A DNA stretch of 64,000 nt from JBDHTQ01 sp039808765 (GTDB lineage Bacteria > Pseudomonadota > Alphaproteobacteria > UBA2400), in assembly GCA_039808765.1 (NCBI GenBank), contig JBDHTQ010000001.1, positions 124,001 to 188,000 of the forward strand. Direction: 5' to 3'. Made by a program: the position numbers and the translations under genes. This document shows, piece by piece, positions 9,104-17,381 of this stretch. The notes under the pieces are model-generated. The model was not told the DNA's origin and searched no databases. It saw only the letters and a program-made list of their open reading frames with translations. The first letter of the stretch is position 1. Each line of letters begins with the position of its first letter.

Positions 9104-9730
9104 GTGACGATTATAGCAATCCCAAAACAGCCTTCACCCCCTTCTTTTTTTAAACGCGCAATTCTACCTAACAGAGCTTTTCAGGTTGTGGCCGCGATTT
9201 TTTTTGTTTTACTGATGTATGGCGCTTATTTAGGTGTTCTGTATTTTACAGGTAATTTCCATTCCGTTGTTGATGGCCAGATATATCGTTCAGCGCAAAT
9301 TACACCTGCACAATTAAGACAATATCAGCAACAGTATGGCATTCGCACGATTATAAATCTGCGTGGAGAAAATCGTGGGAGTGCGTGGTATGATCATGAG
9401 GTTGCTGCAGCGAAGGATCTCGGTATTACGCACATTGATTTTCGTATGTCTGCACGACGAATCCTGCCGCAAGAAAAAGTTGTAGAAGTAATCAACCTCA
9501 TACAGAATGCACAAAAGCCTGTTCTTATTCATTGTAAATCTGGCGCTGATCGCACAGGTTTGATCTCGGCATTATCTGTCGCGGTTTTTGCCAATGGTAC
9601 GGAAGAAGATGCTGAGTCAGAGCTATCGTTTCGTTATGGCCATATTGGGATTCCTTTTTTAAGCGCCAGCTACCGCATGGACGAAACGTGGGAATCACTT
9701 GAAAAATGGCTCGGTATGAAAGGATCTTAG
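9104..9730 (+). CDS. Membrane-anchored dual-specificity/tyrosine phosphatase-like protein
   Basis: This is a phosphatase-like protein of about 208 residues with one N-terminal membrane segment (VVAAIFFVLLMYGAYLGVLY) and a C-terminal cysteine phosphatase domain. The catalytic P-loop is HCKSGADRTG (C-x5-R), preceded by the general-acid region and GIRTIINLRGE. The domain is expected in the periplasm or as a membrane-tethered cytosolic domain; the substrate is unknown. I chose GTG at 9104 because CAGGGAG lies eight bases before it. GTG at 9068 would give 220 residues, but it starts right at the predicted transcription start. Confidence 0.75.
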   Translation: MTIIAIPKQPSPPSFFKRAILPNRAFQVVAAIFFVLLMYGAYLGVLYFTGNFHSVVDGQIYRSAQITPAQLRQYQQQYGIRTIINLRGENRGSAWYDHEVAAAKDLGITHIDFRMSARRILPQEKVVEVINLIQNAQKPVLIHCKSGADRTGLISALSVAVFANGTEEDAESELSFRYGHIGIPFLSASYRMDETWESLEKWLGMKGS

Positions 9731-9882
9731 GTTTCTTGTCGTGATGTCAAATGTCGAATAGAATCGGCAGAATATGCAGCAGTCTAAGAAATGCCGACAA
9801 GTTTCGGACTGAATTAAAGAGAACCCATAGGATGTACTTAGGTCATTAAACCCAAGTAAAATGATTTGCGAAGGATAAGGTG

Positions 9883-10341
9883 ATGGATATCTTAAAAATT
9901 TATCCTGACGGGCAGTCACTTGCAGAGAATTATAAAACCAATCTTGCCGACGTGCTGATTAAAAGAGCCTCAGGTGTGCTTTACCTGCAGAGGCATGTTG
10001 ATCCGGCAAGAAAAAGTTTTGGGACTATCAATCTTTTTGGGGGGCATGTTGAAACAGGTGAGTCGATCACACAAGCTGCCCTGCGTGAAATAGCTGAAGA
10101 GACCGGCGCTCAGATAGACCCGTGCGCGCTTATTTATATCGCCGCACTTACAGAAGATTTCACCCAGCACAAAGAACTTGTGCACGTTCATTTTTGGCAT
10201 GATCAAGAGGATACGATCACAGGTTGCTATGAGCGCGGTTATATCGAGTTCAATACTGCAGAAGACGCTCTGCTGAACCCGCATTTGATGCCGTATACCC
10301 GTTGGGCGATTGAGGCATGTGTGAAGAAAGGGCTTATTTAA
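9883..10341 (+). CDS. Nudix hydrolase
   Basis: This 152-residue protein has a full Nudix box, GHVETGE followed seven residues later by REIAEETGA, which binds divalent metal and hydrolyses nucleoside diphosphates linked to another group. The substrate cannot be predicted from the motif. ATG at 9883 has AAGGA seven bases upstream; the GTG one codon earlier is an alternative. It is convergent with sufT, and the 150 bp between them holds a dispersed repeat. Confidence 0.88.
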   Translation: MDILKIYPDGQSLAENYKTNLADVLIKRASGVLYLQRHVDPARKSFGTINLFGGHVETGESITQAALREIAEETGAQIDPCALIYIAALTEDFTQHKELVHVHFWHDQEDTITGCYERGYIEFNTAEDALLNPHLMPYTRWAIEACVKKGLI

Positions 10342-10393
10342 TTATACAAATGTTATACGGTCTGAAGTGAGTGACAAGCGACCAATCCCGAAT

Positions 10394-10498
10394 TAGCGCT
10401 AATCCCGAAAAGATGGGATCTCCGAGACCCTCTTTGACGGCGTATCAGTGTTAAAAGAATAAAAGCAAGCGCGTCTAACTTCGGGAGATGCGCTCTAG
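10394..10498 (-). repeat. Dispersed intergenic repeat, copy A (full length)
   Basis: Read on the minus strand, it begins with AGAGCGCATCTCCC, continues with AGACGCGCTT, then GTCAAAGAGGGTCTCG, and ends with CATCTTTTCGGGATT. It aligns along its whole length with copy C at 48829-48933 and in part with copies B and D. It lies between the convergent Nudix and sufT genes, and its first bases contain the sufT stop codon. Confidence 0.75.
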
Positions 10499-10932
10499 TA
10501 GAATCCCAAAATCATCATTGCATCGTCAGACATGCGGGCGCGATCCCATGGCGGATCCCAGACAAGGTTAATTGTAACGCGCTGAACACCCTCCACACTT
10601 TCCACGGTCTCTTGCACCTGTGCAGGCAGATCAATTGCAACAGGACAATTGGGGGAGGTGAGGGTCATATCAATCGCGACTGTGCCTTCGGACTGGATAT
10701 TAATGTCATAAATCAATCCCAAATCATAAATGTTGACTGGAATCTCCGGATCGTTGACTGTTTTCAGTACAGCGACAATCGCATCGAACAGGTCAGCCTT
10801 ATGCGGGGGTGATGGATTTGTTACAGACAATGCTTCCGCTTCCGAGACAGGTGGCGATGTTTTTTCAGGTTTATTATTTGCAGGATTTTCTGTGGGCGCG
10901 GGTGCTTTGTCTTTGTGGTCAAGGGTTGTCAT
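10495..10932 (-). CDS. sufT: SUF-associated DUF59/MIP18 protein SufT
   Basis: SufT-type proteins help mature iron-sulfur proteins. This 145-residue protein has a low-complexity, Pro/Lys/Glu-rich N-terminus of about 45 residues and then the DUF59 domain: DPEIPVNIYDLGLIYDI, LTSPNCPVA and VWDPPWDRARMSDDA. The conserved cysteine (SPNC) is present. It is the last gene of the suf operon and its ATG overlaps the sufS stop by four bases. Confidence 0.88.
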   Translation of the reverse strand: MTTLDHKDKAPAPTENPANNKPEKTSPPVSEAEALSVTNPSPPHKADLFDAIVAVLKTVNDPEIPVNIYDLGLIYDINIQSEGTVAIDMTLTSPNCPVAIDLPAQVQETVESVEGVQRVTINLVWDPPWDRARMSDDAMMILGFY

Positions 10933-12176
10933 CGCAGTAACCTCAGCGCTTTAGTTATCCCCTGATAAAGCGCATCAACTTCAGAGAGCGTGTTATAAAT
11001 AGCAAAGCTCGCACGACATGTACCCGCAAGCCCTAAGTGCTGCATCAGCGGCATGCAACAATGATGTCCAACACGCACTGCAATGCCCTGTTGATCCAGC
11101 AGCACACCTAAGTCCTGCGGATGGGTGCCTTTCAATGTAAAGGACAGAATGGATCCTTTGTTTTTGTCGGTTCCATGCACAATTAAACCCGGAATGGAGA
11201 GAAGCTGTTCTGTTGCTGCCTGCAGTAAAGATTGTTCATGCTGGATGATTTTTTCGTATCCGATACTTTCAACAAAGCGGAGTGCTTCTGCTAAACCAAC
11301 AGCCTCCACGATTGAGGGGGTTCCTGCTTCAAAGCGATGTGGCGCAGATTTATATGTGGTTTTTTCAAACGTGACATTTTCAATCATGTCGCCGCCGCCT
11401 TGCCAGGGAATCATTGATTCCAGTAGCGCAGCTTTTGCATACAATACGCCAATTCCCGTAGGCCCATAGATTTTGTGCGAAGAAAAAGCATAAAAGTCAG
11501 CATCCATCGTCTGCACATCAATTCCGTGATGCACAATTCCTTGGCACCCATCAACCAAAACAGGGATCTGTAAGGCGTGAGCGCGGTCTATTATTTCTTT
11601 TAGGGGGGTGAGGATACCAAGCGCGTTTGACATTTGCGTCACGGCCACAAGTTTGACACGCGGCGTAAGAAGGCGCGTAAAAGCCTCAAGATCAATTTGG
11701 CCCGATTGATTAATAGGGGCAATCTTAATTGTAATTTTACGTTCATCACGCAACAGTTGCCATGGCACGATATTGGCATGATGTTCGAGTTGGGTCAGGA
11801 TGATTTCATCACCCTCTTTTAAATGGGTGCGCCCATATGCTGCAGCAACCAGATTGATCGATTCAGTGGCACCGCGCGTAAAAACAAGTGTATTTACGTC
11901 CGGTGCATTGATAAAGCGACGTACAGTTTCGCGTGCTTCTTCATATTTTTCTGTCGCACGGACCGATAACGTATGCACGCCGCGATGCACGTTGGCATAA
12001 TCTTGTTCATAAAACTGTTGCATCGCTGAAAGTACAGCACATGGTTTTTGTGCCGAGGCTGCATTATCTAAATAAACAAGTGGCTTGTCATGAATACGCT
12101 GCTTGAGAATGGGAAACTCTTGTCGCACCGCAGTGACGTCAAAAAGATTTTCTTTGGTTTTTTGTGCGGTCATCAT
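10929..12176 (-). CDS. sufS: Cysteine desulfurase SufS
   Basis: SufS is a PLP enzyme that takes sulfur from cysteine for cluster assembly. The 415-residue protein shows ATESINLVA, QLEHHANIVPW, the PLP lysine in SSHKIYGPTG and the active cysteine in GTCRASFAIYN. The short active-site loop marks a group II (SufS-type) enzyme. No sufE or sufU lies next to it. It overlaps sufD by four bases (ATGA), so translation is coupled. Confidence 0.95.
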   Translation of the reverse strand: MMTAQKTKENLFDVTAVRQEFPILKQRIHDKPLVYLDNAASAQKPCAVLSAMQQFYEQDYANVHRGVHTLSVRATEKYEEARETVRRFINAPDVNTLVFTRGATESINLVAAAYGRTHLKEGDEIILTQLEHHANIVPWQLLRDERKITIKIAPINQSGQIDLEAFTRLLTPRVKLVAVTQMSNALGILTPLKEIIDRAHALQIPVLVDGCQGIVHHGIDVQTMDADFYAFSSHKIYGPTGIGVLYAKAALLESMIPWQGGGDMIENVTFEKTTYKSAPHRFEAGTPSIVEAVGLAEALRFVESIGYEKIIQHEQSLLQAATEQLLSIPGLIVHGTDKNKGSILSFTLKGTHPQDLGVLLDQQGIAVRVGHHCCMPLMQHLGLAGTCRASFAIYNTLSEVDALYQGITKALRLLR

Positions 12177-13216
12177 GCGCGGTCACTTTCGATATACGCA
12201 CGCAGGAGCTTCTCTGTTTTGAATGAGGCAATTTGCGATAGCTCTTGCAGTGGTTCACAAATGAATGCTTCAATAAGGAGTTGGCGGGCTAACTGATCCG
12301 GGATGCCGCGTGCACGTAAATAAAAAAGCATTTGATCATCCAATGCACCAATTGCCGCACCATGACTGCACTTTACATCGTCAGCAAAAATTTCGAGTTC
12401 CGGCTTAGTGTTCATTGTGGCTGAGGGTGACAGCAACAAGGCACGGCTCATTTGTTGCCCATCTGTTTTTTGGGCGTGTGGCGATACTTTTATCAGCCCT
12501 TGAAAAACGCCAGTTGTATCGTCCGCCAAGACAGTGCGGCATTCTTGAATAGATGTTGTTTGTTCAGCGTCATGATGAATAACCGATGTTATGTCGCCAT
12601 GCTGCCGTTCTTTTAACAACATGAGCGTTGTTGTTTTAATGTTTGAGTGTGGGCTCGTCAAATGGATGTGATCTTCAATGCGGGCGAGGCGCGCTCCACT
12701 ATTAACGGTAAAGGTTTGCGCTGCGCTGTTCTGTGCGAGAGTCATGCGGGTTAACCCCAGCATTGAGCCATGCGTTTTATCCATGTTTTGCAGACGTAAC
12801 AATGATAGCTGTGCTCCTTCGCCGATGGTGCTGTGAAGTAAAACATTTAAGGCACCGCTATCCGAAAAAGTCTGCTGCACGTCACACCGGCTATCGGGCA
12901 AAAGCTCAAGATCAATGCCGACAAACTGTTGTGTGGCCATGCTTCCGCTATAATTTAAAATAAGCGGTTCATGGGCATCATAGGCGGCGCTAATCGTCAA
13001 ACGCCATGCCTTGCCTTGTGTGTTTTGTAGGGCCGGATGATTAGGGGGGAGTTCGGCAAATTTTTGTTTAAAAGCTTGCCACTCGATTTCCTCGACATGA
13101 ACACCTGTTGGTAATGGATGGGGAAGAACATAAGGAGCGTGCGGCGTGCTTTCCGGATAATACAGGCTCTCAATCTTTTTAAGCGGTGTATATTTAAAGG
13201 ATTCTTGAAGCATCAT
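12173..13216 (-). CDS. sufD: Fe-S assembly scaffold protein SufD
   Basis: SufD pairs with SufB and the SufC ATPase in the SufBC2D scaffold. The 347-residue protein has the beta-helix core and the conserved C-terminal run CSHGAAIGALDDQMLFYLRA followed by ARQLLIEAF, where SufB carries a related YCRARG motif. The N-terminus is divergent and a little short compared with E. coli SufD (423). It overlaps both neighbours by four bases. Confidence 0.93.
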   Translation of the reverse strand: MMLQESFKYTPLKKIESLYYPESTPHAPYVLPHPLPTGVHVEEIEWQAFKQKFAELPPNHPALQNTQGKAWRLTISAAYDAHEPLILNYSGSMATQQFVGIDLELLPDSRCDVQQTFSDSGALNVLLHSTIGEGAQLSLLRLQNMDKTHGSMLGLTRMTLAQNSAAQTFTVNSGARLARIEDHIHLTSPHSNIKTTTLMLLKERQHGDITSVIHHDAEQTTSIQECRTVLADDTTGVFQGLIKVSPHAQKTDGQQMSRALLLSPSATMNTKPELEIFADDVKCSHGAAIGALDDQMLFYLRARGIPDQLARQLLIEAFICEPLQELSQIASFKTEKLLRAYIESDRA

Positions 13217-13983
13217 GGGGTCGTTTCTGATGCAACGGCATTATAACCGTGTGCCTCAAGCTGATGGGCCAAATCTGCAGCGCCAGAGCGAACAATTTTA
13301 CCCTCAGCAAGGATGTGAATGCGATCAGGTGTGATGTAATCCAACAAGCGTTGATAGTGCGTGATGACCAGCAGGCCGCGCTCTTGGTTGCGCAAACCAT
13401 TGATGGTTGACGCAACCAATTTAAGCGCATCAATATCAAGGCCGCTATCGGTTTCATCAAGAATGGCAAGAGAGGGTTCAAGCAAAATCATTTGCAACGC
13501 TTCAAGACGTTTTTTCTCGCCACCCGAAAAACCCACATTGATGGGACGTTTAAGATAAGCATCATCAATATTGAGAATTTTTGCCTTTTCACGAATAAGT
13601 TTAAGGCCGGCTGGTGCATCAAGCTCTTCCAATCCGCGTGCTTTACGCACACTGTTTAGGGCAGTTCGTAAAAACAAAAGGGTGCTGACACCAGGAATTT
13701 CAACCGGATATTGCATCGAGAGAAAAAGCCCTTTCGCCACTCTCTCCTCAGGAGTGAGGGATAAAAGCTCGTCACCCTTAAAATGCATTTGCCCATGTGT
13801 GACGGTATAACCGTCTCGCCCGGCCAATGCATAACCTAACGTTGATTTTCCCGCTCCGTTGGGACCCATAATTGCGTGAACTTCGCCCGCATTGATGCAC
13901 AGGTCTACACCTTTAAGAATAACCTTATCGTTTAACTGAACCGTGAGGTTTTTCAGATCAAGCAGAGGTGTGGCCACAATCAT
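13213..13983 (-). CDS. sufC: Fe-S assembly ATPase SufC
   Basis: SufC is an ABC-type ATPase that drives SufBC2D. In 256 residues it shows Walker A (GPNGAGKST), the Q-loop region SMQYPVEIPG, the signature NVGFSGGEKKRLE, Walker B (LAILDETDSGLD) and the H-loop (VITHYQRLL). Its ATG overlaps the stop of the preceding membrane gene by one base (TAATG). Confidence 0.96.
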   Translation of the reverse strand: MIVATPLLDLKNLTVQLNDKVILKGVDLCINAGEVHAIMGPNGAGKSTLGYALAGRDGYTVTHGQMHFKGDELLSLTPEERVAKGLFLSMQYPVEIPGVSTLLFLRTALNSVRKARGLEELDAPAGLKLIREKAKILNIDDAYLKRPINVGFSGGEKKRLEALQMILLEPSLAILDETDSGLDIDALKLVASTINGLRNQERGLLVITHYQRLLDYITPDRIHILAEGKIVRSGAADLAHQLEAHGYNAVASETTP

Positions 13984-14534
13984 TATCCTTTTTGTTCTTT
14001 AAGCGGAAGTGAAAGATTTTGTGCGAGAAAAATCGCATCATTTTTCACAAGATCATAACGATCAACTTTAATCACGATACTCATATTCGCGATGCGGTGG
14101 ATAATTCTTAGTATCCCCACATTGCCGTTTATGCCAATTTTAGTGATTAGCAGTCCTGAAAACTCTGAAGTGGGGAACGTACCTTGATGTGATCGGGCTG
14201 TAATTCCCATCAGGTGGTCAGGCTCAATCGTAACTTGCGCTTTGCCTACTGTCCCCACGGCTCCCCCCGCTGCTCGAAAAATCCACAGAGATCCTGCTAA
14301 GCATACAAAGGCAAGGATGATCAAAATGATGGGGCTCCAAAACCGAGTCTCAACATCATTAGACACAAGCAAAACAAGAAAGCTGCAGGCGATTAAAGCA
14401 CTATCAACTGCCGTTACCACGCGCAAAAAACTGCGGCCCTGCAGACGTGTATCAAATGCGTATGGTAATGCCAGCGGGTAGGTGGGGTGAACCGGATTGA
14501 AGTCAGCGGGGGATGACGTGTTTTGTTCGCTCAT
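13983..14534 (-). CDS. Membrane protein inserted in the suf operon
   Basis: This is an unrecognised 183-residue protein between sufB and sufC. It has a Pro-rich N-terminus, two adjoining hydrophobic segments (about residues 40-60 and 66-88), and a C-terminal domain of alternating strands (VTIEPDHLMGI, GLLITKIG, SIVIKVDRYD). That plan resembles small membrane proteins with a PH-like cytosolic domain, but this is a guess. It is joined by an ATGA overlap to sufB and a TAATG overlap to sufC, so its translation is tied to the SUF scaffold genes. Confidence 0.75.
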   Translation of the reverse strand: MSEQNTSSPADFNPVHPTYPLALPYAFDTRLQGRSFLRVVTAVDSALIACSFLVLLVSNDVETRFWSPIILIILAFVCLAGSLWIFRAAGGAVGTVGKAQVTIEPDHLMGITARSHQGTFPTSEFSGLLITKIGINGNVGILRIIHRIANMSIVIKVDRYDLVKNDAIFLAQNLSLPLKEQKG

Positions 14535-15979
14535 CCTACGCTTCCTTCCAGTGAGAGTGAAATTAGCTTTTGTGCTTCAACGGCAAACTCCATTGGCAGC
14601 ACTTGCAATACTTCTCGACAAAAACCGTTGACAATCAACCCCACCGCATCTTCGTCAGAAATTCCGCGGGCGCGGCAATAGAAAAGCTGGTCTTCGCTAA
14701 CTTTGCTGGTAGTGGCTTCATGTTCAATAATCGCTAGCGGTGTTTTTGTTTCGATATAAGGAACTGTATGGGCTCCGCATTGATTGCCAATCAACAAACT
14801 ATCACATTGCGTGTGATTGCGGGATCCTTCTGCGCGCTGGCCAATGCGAACCAAACCGCGATATGTATTTTGGGCGTGACCAGCAGAGATGCCTTTGCTG
14901 ATGATGGTTGAGCGTGTGTTTTTTCCTAAATGCACCATCTTTGTGCCTGTATCAGCCTGCTGATAATTGGTTGTAACCGCAACAGAGTGAAACTCGCCGA
15001 TACTCTCATCACCTTGCAAAATGCAGCTAGGATACTTCCACGTGATTGCAGAACCTGTTTCTACTTGTGTCCACGAAATTTTTGAACGAGCACCTCGGCA
15101 CACGCCACGCTTGGTAACAAAATTATAAATTCCGCCCTTGCCGTCTTTATCGCCGGGATACCAGTTTTGTACAGTACTGTATTTAATTTGCGCATCATCA
15201 AAGGCGACCAGTTCGACTACAGCGGCATGCAACTGATTTTCATCACGCTGAGGGGCTGTACACCCCTCCAGATAGCTAACATAGCTTCCTCGCTCAGCAA
15301 TAATTAACGTGCGCTCAAACTGTCCTGTGTTACGGGCATTGATGCGAAAATAGGTCGATAGCTCCATCGGGCAGCGTACACCTTCCGGAATATAAACAAA
15401 ACTTCCATCGGTAAAGACAGCACAATTAAGTGCAGCAAAATAGTTGTCACCAATCGGCACAACCGAAGCGAGATATTTTTTGATCAAGTCGGGATGGTTT
15501 TTTATGGCTTCTGAAATAGGGCAAAAAATGATGCCTACTTTTTTCAGCTCTTCCTGAAATGTTGTAACAACCGACACACTGTCAAACACAGCATCAACGG
15601 CAACGCCTGCTAGAATGGCACGTTCTTTTAACGGAATTCCCAGCTTATCATATGTCTTGAGCAACTCCGGATCAACTTCATCCATTGAGTTTAAAAGCTT
15701 TTTGGGAGCGGCATAATAATGGATCGCTTGATAGTCAATTTTGGGATATTTAAGCTTTGCCCAATCTGGTTCTTCCAACGTTTGCCATAACGCAAAAGCA
15801 TCAAGGCGCCAGTTTAACATCCATTCTGGCTCCCCTTTTTTGGCAGAAATAAAACGAATTGTCTCTTCCGATAGTCCCAAGGGCGCTATATCAGTGTCAA
15901 TTGCGGTTTCGAAACCATGCGGATAGTGCTGTTCGGCCAGTCGATTGACTGCCTGCACTGTTTCTTCTGAGCCAGACAT
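14531..15979 (-). CDS. sufB: Fe-S assembly scaffold protein SufB
   Basis: SufB is the main scaffold on which the SUF system builds clusters. The 482-residue protein has the expected length and landmarks: MLNWRLDAFALW, YFRINARNTGQFERTLII, SYLEGCTAP, ISWTQVETGSAITWKYPSC, GKNTRSTIISKGIS and YCRARGISDEDAVGLIVNGF. It starts two bases after the stop of the Rrf2 regulator, so regulator and scaffold share a transcript. Confidence 0.96.
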   Translation of the reverse strand: MSGSEETVQAVNRLAEQHYPHGFETAIDTDIAPLGLSEETIRFISAKKGEPEWMLNWRLDAFALWQTLEEPDWAKLKYPKIDYQAIHYYAAPKKLLNSMDEVDPELLKTYDKLGIPLKERAILAGVAVDAVFDSVSVVTTFQEELKKVGIIFCPISEAIKNHPDLIKKYLASVVPIGDNYFAALNCAVFTDGSFVYIPEGVRCPMELSTYFRINARNTGQFERTLIIAERGSYVSYLEGCTAPQRDENQLHAAVVELVAFDDAQIKYSTVQNWYPGDKDGKGGIYNFVTKRGVCRGARSKISWTQVETGSAITWKYPSCILQGDESIGEFHSVAVTTNYQQADTGTKMVHLGKNTRSTIISKGISAGHAQNTYRGLVRIGQRAEGSRNHTQCDSLLIGNQCGAHTVPYIETKTPLAIIEHEATTSKVSEDQLFYCRARGISDEDAVGLIVNGFCREVLQVLPMEFAVEAQKLISLSLEGSVG

Positions 15980-15981
15980 GG

Positions 15982-16521
15982 CTATCCTTTACAACTACCA
16001 CCCATGCTGTTGCAACCACTTTGAGGGATGCATTCTTCACTCATTGCACACGCGCGACCCATGGGGGATGCTGTGGCTGTGTTGTCAATTTGTGGCTCGC
16101 TCATTTCAATACGAGCAGGCGTGTGCATCAAATCTTTTAGTGTCACCCCTTTGAGGGTTTGGCGGATTGCCAAGTTAATGGCATCCCAGCGACCATGGAG
16201 CACACAATTGATTTGGCGGCTACACGGTTCGGGATTGGGGCTTGCACACGAGACAATTTGTACCGGGCCATCAACAGCTTCAATAATGCTCGAGATCGAG
16301 ATTTCTTCTGGAGTATGGGCGAGTTTATAACCGCCAGCTGCGCCGCGAATAGCTTTTACGTGTGATGATTTTGCTAGCTTTTTTAAGAGTTTAGCGACTG
16401 TTGGGACGGGTAATTGCGTATCCTCAGAGACCTGAGCGGCAGTTACTTGTTTTGACGGGTCCCGCGCCAAGCTTGCTAAAATAACGACGCTGTAATCCGC
16501 TAATTTACTTAATTTTAACAT
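15982..16521 (-). CDS. Rrf2 family SUF operon regulator
   Basis: This 179-residue protein resembles IscR. An N-terminal winged helix (MLKLSKLADYSVVILASLA, then VTAAQVSEDTQLPVPTVAKLL and IRGAAGGYKLA) is followed by a cluster site C92-x7-C100-x5-C106 with H109 nearby, where E. coli IscR has C92, C98, C104 and H107. The C-terminus carries an unusual extra Cys-rich tail (RACAMSEEC, SGCNSMGGSCKG). As first gene of the suf operon, with a perfect inverted repeat in its own promoter, it very likely represses the operon in response to Fe-S status. Confidence 0.9.
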   Translation of the reverse strand: MLKLSKLADYSVVILASLARDPSKQVTAAQVSEDTQLPVPTVAKLLKKLAKSSHVKAIRGAAGGYKLAHTPEEISISSIIEAVDGPVQIVSCASPNPEPCSRQINCVLHGRWDAINLAIRQTLKGVTLKDLMHTPARIEMSEPQIDNTATASPMGRACAMSEECIPQSGCNSMGGSCKG

Positions 16522-16533
16522 TTTCTCCCCTCC

Positions 16534-16559
16534 ATTAGGACTAATTGTGTCCTATTATC
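16534..16559 (-). promoter_or_regulatory. suf operon promoter and Rrf2 operator
   Basis: The inverted repeat TAGGAC/GTCCTA with a seven-base spacer (16536-16554) is perfect. On the minus strand a GATAAT -10 box (16554-16559) lies at its upstream edge, so the operator covers the likely transcription start. The ribosome site GGAGGGG follows before the ATG at 16521. The -35 is weak. The layout fits self-repression by the Rrf2 protein. Confidence 0.7.
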
Positions 16560-16736
16560 GTGGTGAATACACGCCTTGAGAGGTTGTGTCTACCACTTTT
16601 CTTTTGATGCCCCATAATCCCGTAAAACTGCCCAAAAGTCCACCCCCCTCTTTCAAAAATTCAATTTTATGATAGAACAGTCGCAGCTAAAAGATTTACT
16701 CATTGAATCTTAACGGCAATTTTAGAAGGGGGCGAT

Positions 16737-17333
16737 ATGGCGCGCATTCTCGTACTCTATTATTCGGCGACCGGACACACGCAGCAGCTTGCGATGGCGG
16801 TCGCGCATGGGGCGCGTAGCGTTCCTGCTGCACAGGTAGACATTGCGCGCGTGCCAGGCCTTTTTACAGAAGATTACGAGTCAAACCAGGCATATTCAGA
16901 GAAAATTCCGCTCGCAAAAGTTGAAGATTTGCCCAAATATGATGCCATTATTCTCGGTTCGCCGGTGCGTTTAGGCTCTATTGGCGCTGAAATGCGGCAT
17001 TTTTTGGACCAAACTGCCAAACTTTGGCAGATTGGTGCGCTTATCGGCAAAGTCGGGTCTGTTTTTGTGACAACTGCGAGCCAACATGGTGGCCATGAAG
17101 CCGCTATTTTAAGTATGCATCATACCTTGCTTCATCATGGCATGATCATTGTGGGCTTGCCTGCTTCAGAACCAGGGCTACTGACGATGTCTGAGATATC
17201 GGGCGGCTCGCCGTATGGTGCCGGAACCATCTCGGCTTTGGATGGTTTGCGGCAACCGAGCGATAATGAGTTTGACCTGGCCGAGGCGCAAGGAAAGCGG
17301 GTTGCGACAGTCGCTGTTCGTTTGTACGGTTAA
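16737..17333 (+). CDS. wrbA: NAD(P)H:quinone oxidoreductase WrbA
   Basis: WrbA is a flavodoxin-fold FMN enzyme that reduces quinones by two electrons. The 198-residue protein matches the family in length and motifs: ILVLYYSATGHT for phosphate binding, LGSPVRLGSIGAEMRHFLDQ, SVFVTTASQHGGHEA, and SPYGAGTISALDG followed by RQPSDNEFDLAEAQGKRVA. It is divergent from the suf operon. Confidence 0.93.
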   Translation: MARILVLYYSATGHTQQLAMAVAHGARSVPAAQVDIARVPGLFTEDYESNQAYSEKIPLAKVEDLPKYDAIILGSPVRLGSIGAEMRHFLDQTAKLWQIGALIGKVGSVFVTTASQHGGHEAAILSMHHTLLHHGMIIVGLPASEPGLLTMSEISGGSPYGAGTISALDGLRQPSDNEFDLAEAQGKRVATVAVRLYG

Positions 17334-17381
17334 ACAAGAAAGTTTAACTTGCTGTTTATGTTAAGGTTATGGGATGGGGTG

